The position numbers were made by a program, and so were the translations under genes. From Trebonia sp. (GTDB taxonomy: Bacteria > Actinomycetota > Actinomycetes > Streptosporangiales > Streptosporangiaceae), in the NCBI GenBank assembly GCA_030043595.1, contig JASHXJ010000594.1, forward strand, positions 1 to 13,936: DNA of 13,936 nucleotides, read 5' to 3'. The notes below the pieces were generated by a model that saw only the letters and a list, made by a program, of their open reading frames with translations, was not told the DNA's origin and did no database searches. Numbering within the stretch: position 1 is the first letter of the stretch; each line of letters opens with the position of its first letter. Shown piece by piece: positions 7,466-13,936 of the stretch.

Positions 7466-8167
7466 GTGACCGACGCATGGATGCTTGACGAGCTCGCGCA
7501 CGCGGGGCCGGAACACCTGGACGACGCTTTTATCGCGGGTTACGACCGGAAGCAGGGTTACCCGGATGCCGACGAGGACCTGGCGGAGTTCGAGGCGCAC
7601 GGCCTGGGGCCGGACTCGCGCGTCGTCGATCTCGGGGCCGGCACCGGCCAGTTCGCGATACCGGCGGCACGGCGGTTCGGGCACGTGACCGCCGTCGACG
7701 TCTCGCCCGCGATGGTGGCCGCGCTGAACGAGAGGGCCGCCAGAGCAGGGCTCGCCAACCTGGACTGCGTGACCGCGGGGTTCCTGAGCTACACCCACGA
7801 TGGCCCGCCCGCGGACGGCGTGCACACCAGGAACGCGCTGCACCAGATCCCGGACTTCTGGAAGGCAATCGCGCTGCAGCGTATCGCGGACGTGCTCAAG
7901 CCTGGCGGCGTGCTGCGGCTGGAGGACCTCATCTACGATTTCCAGCCCGGCGAGGCACGTGAGGTCTTCACCGACTGGTTCGCCGGCGCCGCCACCAACC
8001 CGGCTGACGGATACACCGCCGCCGACTTCGCCGAGCACATCCGGACCGAGTTCAGTACCTTCCGCTGGCTGCTGGAGCCGATGCTGACCGCCGCGGGTTT
8101 CGAGATCGCCGAAGTCAGCTTCTGGGGTCGCCTCTACGGTGGCTACACCTGCGTCAAGGCGCCGTGA
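7466..8167 (+). CDS. Class I SAM-dependent methyltransferase
   Basis: A 233-residue protein with the Rossmann methyltransferase fold: SAM-binding motif I VVDLGAGTGQFA at 53-64, motif II acidic residue Asp78 in VTAVDVSPAMV, then NALHQIPDFWKAI (123-135) and LKPGGVLRLED (144-154). The last are typical of Methyltransf_11/25-like enzymes acting on small molecules. The substrate cannot be told from sequence. I start at GTG 7466-7468 because GGAG (7453-7456) lies about nine bases upstream and conserved sequence begins soon after. The frame is open further upstream but those extra residues are Pro-rich and unlike the family. The gene converges on purC and their 3' ends overlap by 14 bases. Cytoplasmic. 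Confidence 0.9.
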   Translation: MTDAWMLDELAHAGPEHLDDAFIAGYDRKQGYPDADEDLAEFEAHGLGPDSRVVDLGAGTGQFAIPAARRFGHVTAVDVSPAMVAALNERAARAGLANLDCVTAGFLSYTHDGPPADGVHTRNALHQIPDFWKAIALQRIADVLKPGGVLRLEDLIYDFQPGEAREVFTDWFAGAATNPADGYTAADFAEHIRTEFSTFRWLLEPMLTAAGFEIAEVSFWGRLYGGYTCVKAP

Positions 8168-8975
8168 GGCGCTCGAACAGCTCGGTGTACCGCGCGGTCA
8201 TCGCCGCGACGACGTCGGGCGGGATCTGCGGGCCCGGCGGCTTGCGGTCCCAGCCGATCCCGGTGGACCAGTCGCGCAGGAACTGCTTGTCGAGTGAGTG
8301 CTGTGGCCGGCCGGGCTCGTATTCGCCCGCTGGCCAGAAGCGGGACGAGTCGGGGGTGAGTACCTCGTCGGCGAGCACCAGCGTGCCGTCGGCGGCACGG
8401 CCGAACTCGAGCTTCGTGTCCGCGACGATGATGCCGCGGTTGGCGGCGAGCGTCCGCCCCCGGCTGTACACGGCGAGGGTGACGCGCTTGAGCTCGGCGG
8501 CGGTCTCGGCTCCCACGAGGTCCGCCACGTCCGCGTAGGTCATCGGCTCGTCGTGGCCGGCGGCGGCCTTCGTGGTCGGCGTGAAGATCGCTTCCGGCAG
8601 CTGGGATGCCTCGCCGAGGCCGGGCGGCAAGGGCACGCCCGAGATAGTCCCGCTCTCCTGGTAGGAGGCAAGGCCAAGGCCGGACAGGTAGCCGCGGGCG
8701 ATGCACTCGACTGGGACCATGTCGAGCCGCTGGCAGCGGATCGCGCGGCCCGCCCACTCCTGCGGCACGTCGGCCGCGGAAATCACATGATTTGGCGTGA
8801 TATCGGCGAGGCGCTCGAACCACCACAGTGATAGTTGGGTGAGGACGCGGCCCTTTCCCGGGACAGGCGTCGGCAGCACCACGTCGTAGATGGACACTCG
8901 GTCCGAGGCCACCAGCAGCAGGTCGTCGCCGTCGGCGTAGACGTCGCGGACCTTCCCGGAATGAATCAGCTCCAT
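8154..8975 (-). CDS. purC: Phosphoribosylaminoimidazole-succinocarboxamide synthase (SAICAR synthetase)
   Basis: A 273-residue PurC, which joins aspartate to CAIR using ATP in de novo purine synthesis. Signature parts are clear: GKVRDVY (7-13) in the N-terminal ATP-binding lobe, SDRVSIYDV (24-32), PVECIARGYLSGLG (88-101), VADTKLEFG (184-192), DEVLTPDSSRFWP (203-215) and SLDKQFLRDW (227-236). The third residue of SDRVS is usually part of SDRIS, so the domain looks intact. ATG 8973-8975 has GGGAG seven bases upstream. It stands alone rather than beside purB or other pur genes in this window, and its stop lies inside the end of the convergent methyltransferase gene, so any terminator for either must sit in the other's coding sequence. 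Homologues are commonly a little longer at the N-terminus. Confidence 0.97.
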   Translation of the reverse strand: MELIHSGKVRDVYADGDDLLLVASDRVSIYDVVLPTPVPGKGRVLTQLSLWWFERLADITPNHVISAADVPQEWAGRAIRCQRLDMVPVECIARGYLSGLGLASYQESGTISGVPLPPGLGEASQLPEAIFTPTTKAAAGHDEPMTYADVADLVGAETAAELKRVTLAVYSRGRTLAANRGIIVADTKLEFGRAADGTLVLADEVLTPDSSRFWPAGEYEPGRPQHSLDKQFLRDWSTGIGWDRKPPGPQIPPDVVAAMTARYTELFERLTAP

Positions 8976-9054
8976 ACACGCACTCCCGGTCGCGTCCTGA
9001 TAGCGATGAGCCTGGCCAGCGTACTATCGCCGCGCGGGCGTACGATCAGGTGGC
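8976..9054. promoter_or_regulatory. Short divergent promoter region between purC and cutA
   Basis: Only 79 bases separate two divergent start codons, so both promoters must be packed here. For cutA a -10-like TACGAT (9041-9046) would start transcription within a few bases of the ATG at 9055, implying a leaderless or nearly leaderless message; yet AGGTGG (9048-9053) also resembles a closely spaced ribosome binding site. A -10-like TACTAT lies at 9022-9027 as the alternative. No good -35 box or purine-repressor operator was recognised. Confidence 0.3.
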
Positions 9055-9435
9055 ATGGCGGGAAGCGACGCTGGCCACCTCACGGGCAGCGAATACCTGC
9101 AGGTGCAGACCACGACTGACTCGCGGGCCGAGGCGATGGAGCTGGTCAGGGCGGCGGTCGAGGCGCGTCTGGCCGCCTGTGGCCAGGTGGCCGGGCCAGT
9201 CGCGTCCACCTATTGGTGGAATGATGAAATCGAGCGCTCGGAGGAATGGTTTGTCTTCCTCAAGCTGCCGGCCGATCGCTACGATGAACTGGCCGCGTTT
9301 CTCGCCGAACGGCACACGTATGACGAACCGGAGATTGTCGCCGTCCCGTTCGTGGCGGGCTCCGCGTCGTATCTGAGCTGGATACGAGATGAAACCCGTC
9401 CGCGGACCATCCAGGGAGAGATCGGAGCGGGGTGA
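9055..9435 (+). CDS. cutA: CutA1-family divalent-cation tolerance protein
   Basis: A 126-residue protein with the CutA1 core of about 105 residues. Marks of the family are AVEARLAACGQV (34-45), STYWWNDEIERSEEWFVFLK (51-70), HTYDEPEIVAVP (87-98) and SYLSWI (105-110), which in the usual form read RLAACVN, YWW-GE-E---E----LKT and HPYE-PEI. CutA1 proteins form very stable trimers related to PII signalling proteins. E. coli mutants affect copper tolerance, but the true role is uncertain. The first ten residues are an extra Gly/Ser-rich lead. The stop TGA overlaps the GTG of the next gene by four bases, so the three-gene chain is likely one operon. Confidence 0.95.
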   Translation: MAGSDAGHLTGSEYLQVQTTTDSRAEAMELVRAAVEARLAACGQVAGPVASTYWWNDEIERSEEWFVFLKLPADRYDELAAFLAERHTYDEPEIVAVPFVAGSASYLSWIRDETRPRTIQGEIGAG

Positions 9436-9806
9436 GCACGCTGGGTCCCCGGGGGCTTGGAGTACTGTCAATCGCGGGGATCGCCGGCATCTGCCTTGGC
9501 GCGCTCGGCTGGACGCAGCGCGGTATCGGCCAGGTCACCGCGTCGCCCACCGCGTCCGCGTCGTCCGCCTATCAGGTGTGGCCAGGTCCGCCGACCCCCA
9601 ACGCGCGGCTCGCGATGTCCGGATTGCTCCTCAAGGTCACCAGCCAGGCGAACGGGATCACGGTCATCGCCACCCAGGACGGCCAGAAGATCTCCAGCGT
9701 GTCGCATTTCTATCCACGCGGCGCGAAAGTTTACGTGCTCCACTCGAACCGGGGCGACGACGACGGCCTGGTCGTCACCAACGCGCAGGGCCAGGTGCTG
9801 CCATGA
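9432..9806 (+). CDS. Unknown membrane-anchored or secreted small protein
   Basis: A 124-residue protein I do not recognise. Residues 8-27 are a hydrophobic stretch (GLGVLSIAGIAGICLGALGW) without a clear cleavage site or lipobox, so an uncleaved N-terminal anchor with the rest outside is most likely. Next is an Ala/Ser/Thr/Pro linker (about 35-57), then a compact beta-like domain of about 65 residues (LLLKVTSQANGITVIATQDG through GLVVTNAQGQVLP). GTG at 9432 overlaps the cutA stop by four bases and has GGAG about seven bases upstream. Its own stop overlaps the next ATG (ATGA). The double overlap supports real translation and joint use with the DoxX-like protein. Confidence 0.8.
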   Translation: MSTLGPRGLGVLSIAGIAGICLGALGWTQRGIGQVTASPTASASSAYQVWPGPPTPNARLAMSGLLLKVTSQANGITVIATQDGQKISSVSHFYPRGAKVYVLHSNRGDDDGLVVTNAQGQVLP

Positions 9807-10399
9807 GCAACGGGTCGCACCAGCCCGCCGGCTGGGCGGGCGGCCGCGGCCGCGGCTGGGCGGGCGGGCGCTTCCGCTCTCCGGTTGGCGACCGCGAGGA
9901 GCAGATCCTGGGGGAAGCCGCGGCGCCAGAGCACGCCCCGCCGGCCGAGGTGCCCGCTGCACCGGCCGCACCCGCGCCGCCGGTGGCCACTGTTCGGGGA
10001 TGGCGCGCAGTGGCCGAACGCGCGGGCGATGTCCTCGCGGAATGGGCGCCGACCGGCGGCCGCATCCTGCTCGGCCTGGTGCTGCTCTGGTTCGGCTACC
10101 ACGAGCTGCTGCTGCCAGGGGAGTGGACCGGGTACGTTCCGTGGATCAACGAGGCGTCCAACCTGGCGATCATCGCCGTGCTCGCGCACGGCTGGGTGCT
10201 GCTCGTGCTGGCGGCGGCACTGGTGGCCGGGATCGCCCCGCGCGTCAGCGCCGCCATCGCGAGCGTGGTCCTGCTGGAGATCGTGATCTCGCTGTCGGTC
10301 AGCGGCCTGTCCTCCGACTCGATGCGCGACGTCGGCGTGCTCGGCCTGGCGATCTGCCTCACCGGCTGCCGCAACCAGCGCCTGGTCCTGCGCGACTAG
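9803..10399 (+). CDS. DoxX-like integral membrane protein with disordered N-terminal tail
   Basis: A 198-residue protein, ATG 9803-9805 overlapping the previous stop. Residues 1-62 are low-complexity: Gly/Arg/Trp repeats (WAGGRGRGWAGGRF) then an Ala/Pro run, probably cytoplasmic and disordered. From about 84 on there are four hydrophobic segments: 86-104, 120-145, 148-168 and 174-188. The first continues into LLLWFGYHELL, like the opening helix of DoxX/DoxD and related four-helix families. DoxX relatives take part in thiosulfate or redox-linked membrane processes in some organisms, but many actinobacterial members have no known role. A cysteine (Cys189) follows the last segment. Family assignment is moderate; membrane location is secure. 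Confidence 0.78.
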   Translation: MSNGSHQPAGWAGGRGRGWAGGRFRSPVGDREEQILGEAAAPEHAPPAEVPAAPAAPAPPVATVRGWRAVAERAGDVLAEWAPTGGRILLGLVLLWFGYHELLLPGEWTGYVPWINEASNLAIIAVLAHGWVLLVLAAALVAGIAPRVSAAIASVVLLEIVISLSVSGLSSDSMRDVGVLGLAICLTGCRNQRLVLRD

Positions 10400-10616
10400 C
10401 GCCCCTCTTCCGCCGGCAGCGTTGGGGTCACCACCAGCAGGGGGCGGCAAGAGCTAACTTCCCAAACGCCCAGCCAGCACTGCGTCAGCTGGTCATCGAG
10501 GCACGTATGGATCCCGGACCTGGTGGCCCGGGCAGAGAAGTGGCCGAGTCAAACGACCCGACTCCCGCATTGGTCTCTACTGACCAGTAAGGAGGTGCGT
10601 TACAACTGCTCTACGC
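10400..10616. other. Convergent intergenic segment with ORF tail and orphan Shine-Dalgarno sequence
   Basis: The DoxX-like gene (+) and the second STAND gene (-) converge on this 217-bp stretch. On the + strand a frame reading NAQPALRQLVIEARMDPGPG ends at TAA 10588-10590. Within it an ATG at 10507-10509, preceded by GAGG, would give a 27-residue peptide. The stop runs straight into GGAGGTG (10591-10597), a near-perfect ribosome binding site that leads into no real + strand gene. A short GAGTC/GACTC stem (10546-10550 with 10560-10564) is too weak to call a terminator. This may be a scar where genes were lost or replaced. Confidence 0.4.
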
Positions 10617-13600
10617 CTACACCCTCAGTCCCGACGTGTCGAGCGCATATTCGAAGTTTGCGTTGTTAAGTGCTTCCTGGGCTTCTGCTGTATGGCCTAG
10701 TCCGTCCAGTGCATAGGCGAGGAGCCGAAGTGAGCGGATCAGCTCAGGGCGGCGCTGGCCGGGGTTTGCGGCGGCCAGCTCCCGGTGGATCGTCACCGCC
10801 TCCTGGGTCGCTGACAGCGCCTCAGTCAGCCGGTCCAGCAGCGAGAACTGGACGCCCAGGCTGGTCAGCGAGCGCGCCAGCTCGGGGCGGTACCGGCCCG
10901 GGTTTGCGGCGGCCAGCTCCCGGTAGATCGTCACCGCCTCCTGGGCCGGCGGCAGCGCCTCAGCCTCGCGCCCCAGCTTCGAGAGGATGATGCCCAGGTT
11001 GTGCACCGAGACGACTAGGTTAGCGCGGTGCCGGTCAGGGAAGGCGGCGGCCAGCTCCCGGTAGATCGTCACCGCCTCCTGGGTCGCCGCCAGCGCCTCA
11101 GCCATCCGTTCTAGATCGCACAACCGGTTGCCCAGCTGGGATAGTGCGCGGGCCAGCTCGGGGCGGTGCCGGTCAGGGTAGGCGGCGGCCAGCTCCCGGC
11201 GGATCGTCACCGCCTCCCGGGTGGCCGCCAGCGCCTCAGCCCGGCGGCCGACCTCGGAGAGCCGGTCGCCCAGGTTGGACAGCGAGCGCGCCAGATCAGG
11301 GCGATGCCGCTCGGGGCTGGCGGCGACGAGCTCCCGGCGGATCGCGACCGCCTCCTCCTCCGCCGCCAGCGCCTCAGCCCGCCGTCCCAGCTCCGACAAC
11401 CAGATGCCCAGATTGGACAACGAGAGGGCCAGATCAGGGCGATGCCGGTCAGGGCTGGCCGCGGCCAGCTCCCGGCGGATCGCGACCGCCTCCTCCTCCG
11501 CCGCCAGCGCCTCGGCCCATCGTCCCAGCTCCGACAACGGGACGCCCAGGTTGGACAGAGAGCACGCCAGGTCGGGTCGGTACCGGTTGGGGCTGGCGGC
11601 GGCCAGCTCCCGGCGGATCGCGACCGCCTCCTCCTCCGCCGCCAGCGCCTCAACTTGATGCCCTAGCTCCCACAAGAGGATGCCCACGTTGTTCAGCGAG
11701 GCGGCCAGATCAGGGCGGTACCGGTCAGGGCTGGCCGCGGCCAGCTCCCGGCGGATCGCCACCGCCTCCTCCTCCGCCGCCAGCGCCTCAGCATGACGCC
11801 CCAGCCGTGAGAAGGTGCCGCCCAAGGTGGACAGCGAGTGGGCCCGATCAGTGCGGTACCGGTCGGGGTATGCGGCGGCCAGCTCCCTGCGGATCGCCAC
11901 CGCCTCCTCCTCCGCCGCCAGCGCCTCAGCCAGACGCCCCAGCTCCACCAAGATCAGGCCCAGGTTGGTCAGCGAGGTGGCCAGATCAGTGCGGTACCGG
12001 TCGGGATCGGCGGCGGCCAGCTCCCGGCGGATCGCCACCGCCTCCTCGGCCGTCGGCAGCGCCTCAGCCCGACGCCCCAGCTCCGAGTAGGGGCCAGCCA
12101 GGTTGGTCAGCGAGGTGGCCAGATCAGGGCGGTACCGGTCGGGATCGGCGGCGGCCAGCTCGCGGTAGATCGCCACCGCCTCCTCGGCGGCCGACAGCGC
12201 CTGCGGCGCCTCCCCGGTGTGGTCCAGGGTAATGCCAAGCTGGGCCAGCCATTGGGCGCGGAGCGCCGGCCGGTCGGCGGGCACGAGGGGGAGGATGCGG
12301 CGGATGACGGCCAGGCCGGCGTCGGCTAGCGCGGTGGAGGGGTAGGGGATGGCGTAAGAGATGGCGGTAAGCAGGTCCAGGTCGTCCGGCAGCTCGGCCA
12401 CGACCTGCCCGACCAGCGGCAGCAGTCGCTCCAGCAGCCAGGGGGCGTCCACCTTGTCGGCCGCCGCCCGGCCCAGCAAGGTGACCGAGCGCAGAGCCTG
12501 GCGGCCGTCCAGCCCGGTCAGGCAGCGGCCGGCCAGCTCCGGATCACTACCCAGTTCCGCGACCACCAGCCGCTCCGCCAGCCTGTCCGGAGCCAGGCTC
12601 CCGAGCCAGCCACCGTCCGGCGCGTCAGTGGGCGGGTACAGGTCCCGCAGCCATTGCGCGAGCTTCACCGACCCCGCTACCGGTACCCGGCCCAGCAGCG
12701 CTACGGCATCCTCCTGGCTGCCGGCACCCAGCAATGCCCCGGCTGCGACGATCCGTCTCAGCTCTCCAGTCGTCAGCCCGCCCGCCCCGTCCGTCAGCCC
12801 CAGTCGGTCGGCGCTGCCCTGCCAGAACCGGGCCTCATGGCCCAGCAGCTCATCCAGCACGTCCGTCACCCGGACCGTCACGCCCCTGCGGCCCCCGGCC
12901 GAGCGCAGCACGCCCACCAGCGCCGCCGCGTGCAGGTCCAGCACCCGCACCGCCCCCGAACCCGCCTCCACTGCCACCCGCGCCGGGGGCGGCACCTTCA
13001 GCGCAGCGGCGAACGCGGGCACCGCCGCCGCGACGATTTCCTCATTCGACAGGCCCGCCGTCACCGCCACCGGTAGCGGATCCCCGGCTCCGGCGGCGGC
13101 AAGCAGTTCCCGCACCGTCGGCTCTCCGGCCGCCAGCCGGTCCCACCACTCACCCGCGCTGCGGGCCAGCAGAAGCACCCGCACCGGGCCCTCGTCAGCG
13201 GCCACCGCCCGCAGCAGCCCGCCGAGCCCCGCCCGGGTCTCGGCATAGTCGACCACCACCAGCACCCGGCCCCGGTGCACCCGCCGAATCGCCGACAGCG
13301 CCTGGTCCTCACCGTCGCCGGGCCGCTCGCACCACCAGCCGAGGGCTGCCAGCCGGGTGCACAGTTCCACCGACAGACGAGTCTTGCCCACCCCGCCGGG
13401 CCCGGTCACCAGCCGCACCCCGCGCGCACGGCCGTCCCCGCACCAGGCCAGCAGGCCCGCAAGCTCAGTCTCCCGGCCCAGGAAGCCCGCCACGCCCCGC
13501 CGCGGGTCCAGCAGACCCGCCGGGCTGCCGCCCGGCTTCTCGCCAAACCCGGCTAGCGCCTCCCGCGCCTGCCGCCGTTCCTTGAGCCAGCCTGTTAAAG

Positions 13601-13760
13601 ACGGGGCGAACGACCCGGTCACCGCGCCGATCACGGCGCCCAGCCACACCGCCTGGTGACCGCCCAGCCACCAGGCCGCCGCAGCCCCGCCCCCGGCCAG
13701 TCCCACGCCCAGCCCGACCCGCCACCACGCCTGACCCGCCACAGCTCGCACCCTGCTCAC
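10617..13760 (-). CDS. Membrane-anchored STAND-like P-loop NTPase with eleven TPR units
   Basis: A 1047-residue protein. Residues 15-34 and 37-53 are hydrophobic and form two likely membrane segments or a hairpin, followed by a basic stretch (LKERRQAR). The ATPase domain begins with FLGRETEL (93-100), then Walker A TGPGGVGKTRL (Lys126), Walker B RVLVVVDYAET (165-175) and a sensor arginine in LLLARSAGEWW (Arg200), with a helical region to about 495. From about 500 to 1031 it is a TPR array with exact 46-residue period. No protease, nuclease, TIR or other enzymatic effector domain is visible. The start is GTG 13758-13760. Its ribosome binding site is poor, so the in-frame GTG at 13749-13751 is an alternative. 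The product is not related in its TPR sequence to the STAND protein at 2251-6654. Role by family: a nucleotide-dependent sensor or scaffold, possibly immune; the membrane may be its site of action (inference). Confidence 0.88.
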   Translation of the reverse strand: MSRVRAVAGQAWWRVGLGVGLAGGGAAAAWWLGGHQAVWLGAVIGAVTGSFAPSLTGWLKERRQAREALAGFGEKPGGSPAGLLDPRRGVAGFLGRETELAGLLAWCGDGRARGVRLVTGPGGVGKTRLSVELCTRLAALGWWCERPGDGEDQALSAIRRVHRGRVLVVVDYAETRAGLGGLLRAVAADEGPVRVLLLARSAGEWWDRLAAGEPTVRELLAAAGAGDPLPVAVTAGLSNEEIVAAAVPAFAAALKVPPPARVAVEAGSGAVRVLDLHAAALVGVLRSAGGRRGVTVRVTDVLDELLGHEARFWQGSADRLGLTDGAGGLTTGELRRIVAAGALLGAGSQEDAVALLGRVPVAGSVKLAQWLRDLYPPTDAPDGGWLGSLAPDRLAERLVVAELGSDPELAGRCLTGLDGRQALRSVTLLGRAAADKVDAPWLLERLLPLVGQVVAELPDDLDLLTAISYAIPYPSTALADAGLAVIRRILPLVPADRPALRAQWLAQLGITLDHTGEAPQALSAAEEAVAIYRELAAADPDRYRPDLATSLTNLAGPYSELGRRAEALPTAEEAVAIRRELAAADPDRYRTDLATSLTNLGLILVELGRLAEALAAEEEAVAIRRELAAAYPDRYRTDRAHSLSTLGGTFSRLGRHAEALAAEEEAVAIRRELAAASPDRYRPDLAASLNNVGILLWELGHQVEALAAEEEAVAIRRELAAASPNRYRPDLACSLSNLGVPLSELGRWAEALAAEEEAVAIRRELAAASPDRHRPDLALSLSNLGIWLSELGRRAEALAAEEEAVAIRRELVAASPERHRPDLARSLSNLGDRLSEVGRRAEALAATREAVTIRRELAAAYPDRHRPELARALSQLGNRLCDLERMAEALAATQEAVTIYRELAAAFPDRHRANLVVSVHNLGIILSKLGREAEALPPAQEAVTIYRELAAANPGRYRPELARSLTSLGVQFSLLDRLTEALSATQEAVTIHRELAAANPGQRRPELIRSLRLLAYALDGLGHTAEAQEALNNANFEYALDTSGLRV
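10671..12263 (-). repeat. Eleven tandem 138-bp TPR units
   Basis: The anchor REL-AA--P-R-R--L is found at residues 533, 579, 625, 671, 717, 763, 809, 855, 901, 947 and 993 of the second STAND protein, a strict 46-residue spacing, with a partial unit before the first. The unit consensus carries AEALAAEEEAVAIRREL as its second helix. Sequence is most alike in the middle units (about 11300-11950) and drifts toward both ends. At the DNA level phrases such as CAGCTCCCGGCGGATCGC recur at 138-base steps (for example 11742 and, with one change, 11880). This 46-residue period, against the common 34, matches the longer TPR class found in STAND, kinesin-light-chain-like arrays. Confidence 0.9.
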
Positions 13761-13849
13761 CCAACCCGCCGGCGACCACCGCGTACACCGAACCTACCAG
13801 CACCAGCCCTGGCACCACCAGAACAGGCTATTTGCGGGGTTAGCGGTGC

Positions 13850-13924
13850 ATGCCACGCCCGCGCGCTACCGGATGAATGTGGCATCGAGCCGGCAATAGG
13901 CGGCTGAATGTCACATTCATCCGG
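13850..13924. repeat. Nested inverted repeats upstream of the second STAND gene
   Basis: CCGGATGAATGTG (13869-13881) and CACATTCATCCGG (13912-13924) are exact 13-bp reverse complements with a 30-bp spacer. Inside, TGAATGT-C-ACATTCA (13904-13918 region) forms a 7-bp palindrome that shares the right arm. To the left, ATGCCAC (13850-13856) pairs with GTGGCAT (13879-13885), using part of the first arm. The three TGAATGT copies thus allow mutually exclusive stems. The element sits about 90-160 bases before the GTG start at 13760 and may be a regulator's binding cluster, a leader RNA structure, or ends of a small mobile element. The window stops 12 bases further, so its outer limit is unseen. Confidence 0.65.
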
Positions 13925-13936
13925 CTTCCGCCCCGC

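Noticed and set aside
7337..8038. Minus strand frame extending the doubtful small ORF to 315 codons across the methyltransferase
   Set aside because: The methyltransferase on the + strand has all family motifs; the overlapping frame shows none and is antisense shadow.
8143..8979. Alternative minus strand frame over purC
   Set aside because: It is Arg-rich and shadows the purC frame, which has full PurC motifs.
10400..10450. Imperfect CGCCCCT/AGGGGGCG pairing as a terminator after the DoxX-like gene
   Set aside because: Arms match imperfectly, the loop is long and no T-run follows, so it is not better than chance in GC-rich DNA.
10530..10570. Segment resembling the D-arm of a serine tRNA (AGTGGCCGAGTC)
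   Set aside because: No acceptor stem, anticodon arm or T-loop could be assembled around it.
11144..12232. Pro/Arg/Gly-rich + strand frame with collagen-like repeats
   Set aside because: Antisense shadow of the 138-bp TPR repeats; its low-complexity composition follows from the opposite strand's codons.
10671..12263. Regular repeats considered as a CRISPR array
   Set aside because: Units are 138 bp with no short repeat and unique spacer alternation, and they keep an open TPR reading frame.

Overview
The window is high-GC DNA in which every supported gene uses GC-rich third positions. Several genes start with GTG behind purine-rich ribosome binding sites. Gene families (actinobacterial CutA, PurC and AlaA types, TPR-STAND proteins, a Trypco1-like protein) point to a filamentous actinomycete, possibly of the Streptosporangiales or a related order. 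The order is inference; the phylum is fairly secure. No rRNA, tRNA, CRISPR array or transposase was seen.

Layout, left to right. (1) Minus strand 1-2171: an ankyrin-repeat protein running off the left edge, placed 9 bases behind an AlaA/AspC-type alanine aminotransferase, so probably one operon read leftward. (2) Minus strand 2251-7042: a two-gene unit. It comprises a small Trypco1-like protein and, overlapping it by 8 bases, a 1467-residue protein with a trypsin-like protease, a CHAT caspase-like protease, an NB-ARC/STAND ATPase and a TPR array of seven exact 48-residue units. This is the most interesting part of the window and looks like a conflict or immune-type sensor-effector system. (3) 7043-7465: a divergent intergenic region with a 13-bp inverted repeat and a doubtful small ORF. 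(4) 7466-10399: ordinary chromosomal genes. These are a SAM-dependent methyltransferase (+), purC (-, overlapping the methyltransferase tail), and a tightly coupled + strand chain of cutA, an unknown membrane-anchored protein and a DoxX-like membrane protein. (5) 10400-10616: a convergent intergenic segment with a small ORF tail and an orphan Shine-Dalgarno sequence. (6) Minus strand 10617-13760: a second, different STAND-like NTPase with two N-terminal membrane segments and eleven 46-residue TPR units. (7) 13761-13936: upstream region with nested inverted repeats.

How the genes may work together: Trypco1 and the trypsin-CHAT-STAND-TPR protein are very likely made together. A natural model, which is inference, is that the TPR array senses a partner or invader, the ATPase switches state by nucleotide-driven oligomerisation, and one or both protease domains act as effector, with Trypco1 as partner or regulator. 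The second TPR-STAND protein has no enzymatic effector domain that I can see and could act at the membrane. No direct link between the two NTPases is visible. The genes between them are mostly housekeeping, which suggests two accessory loci lodged in an otherwise ordinary chromosome region.
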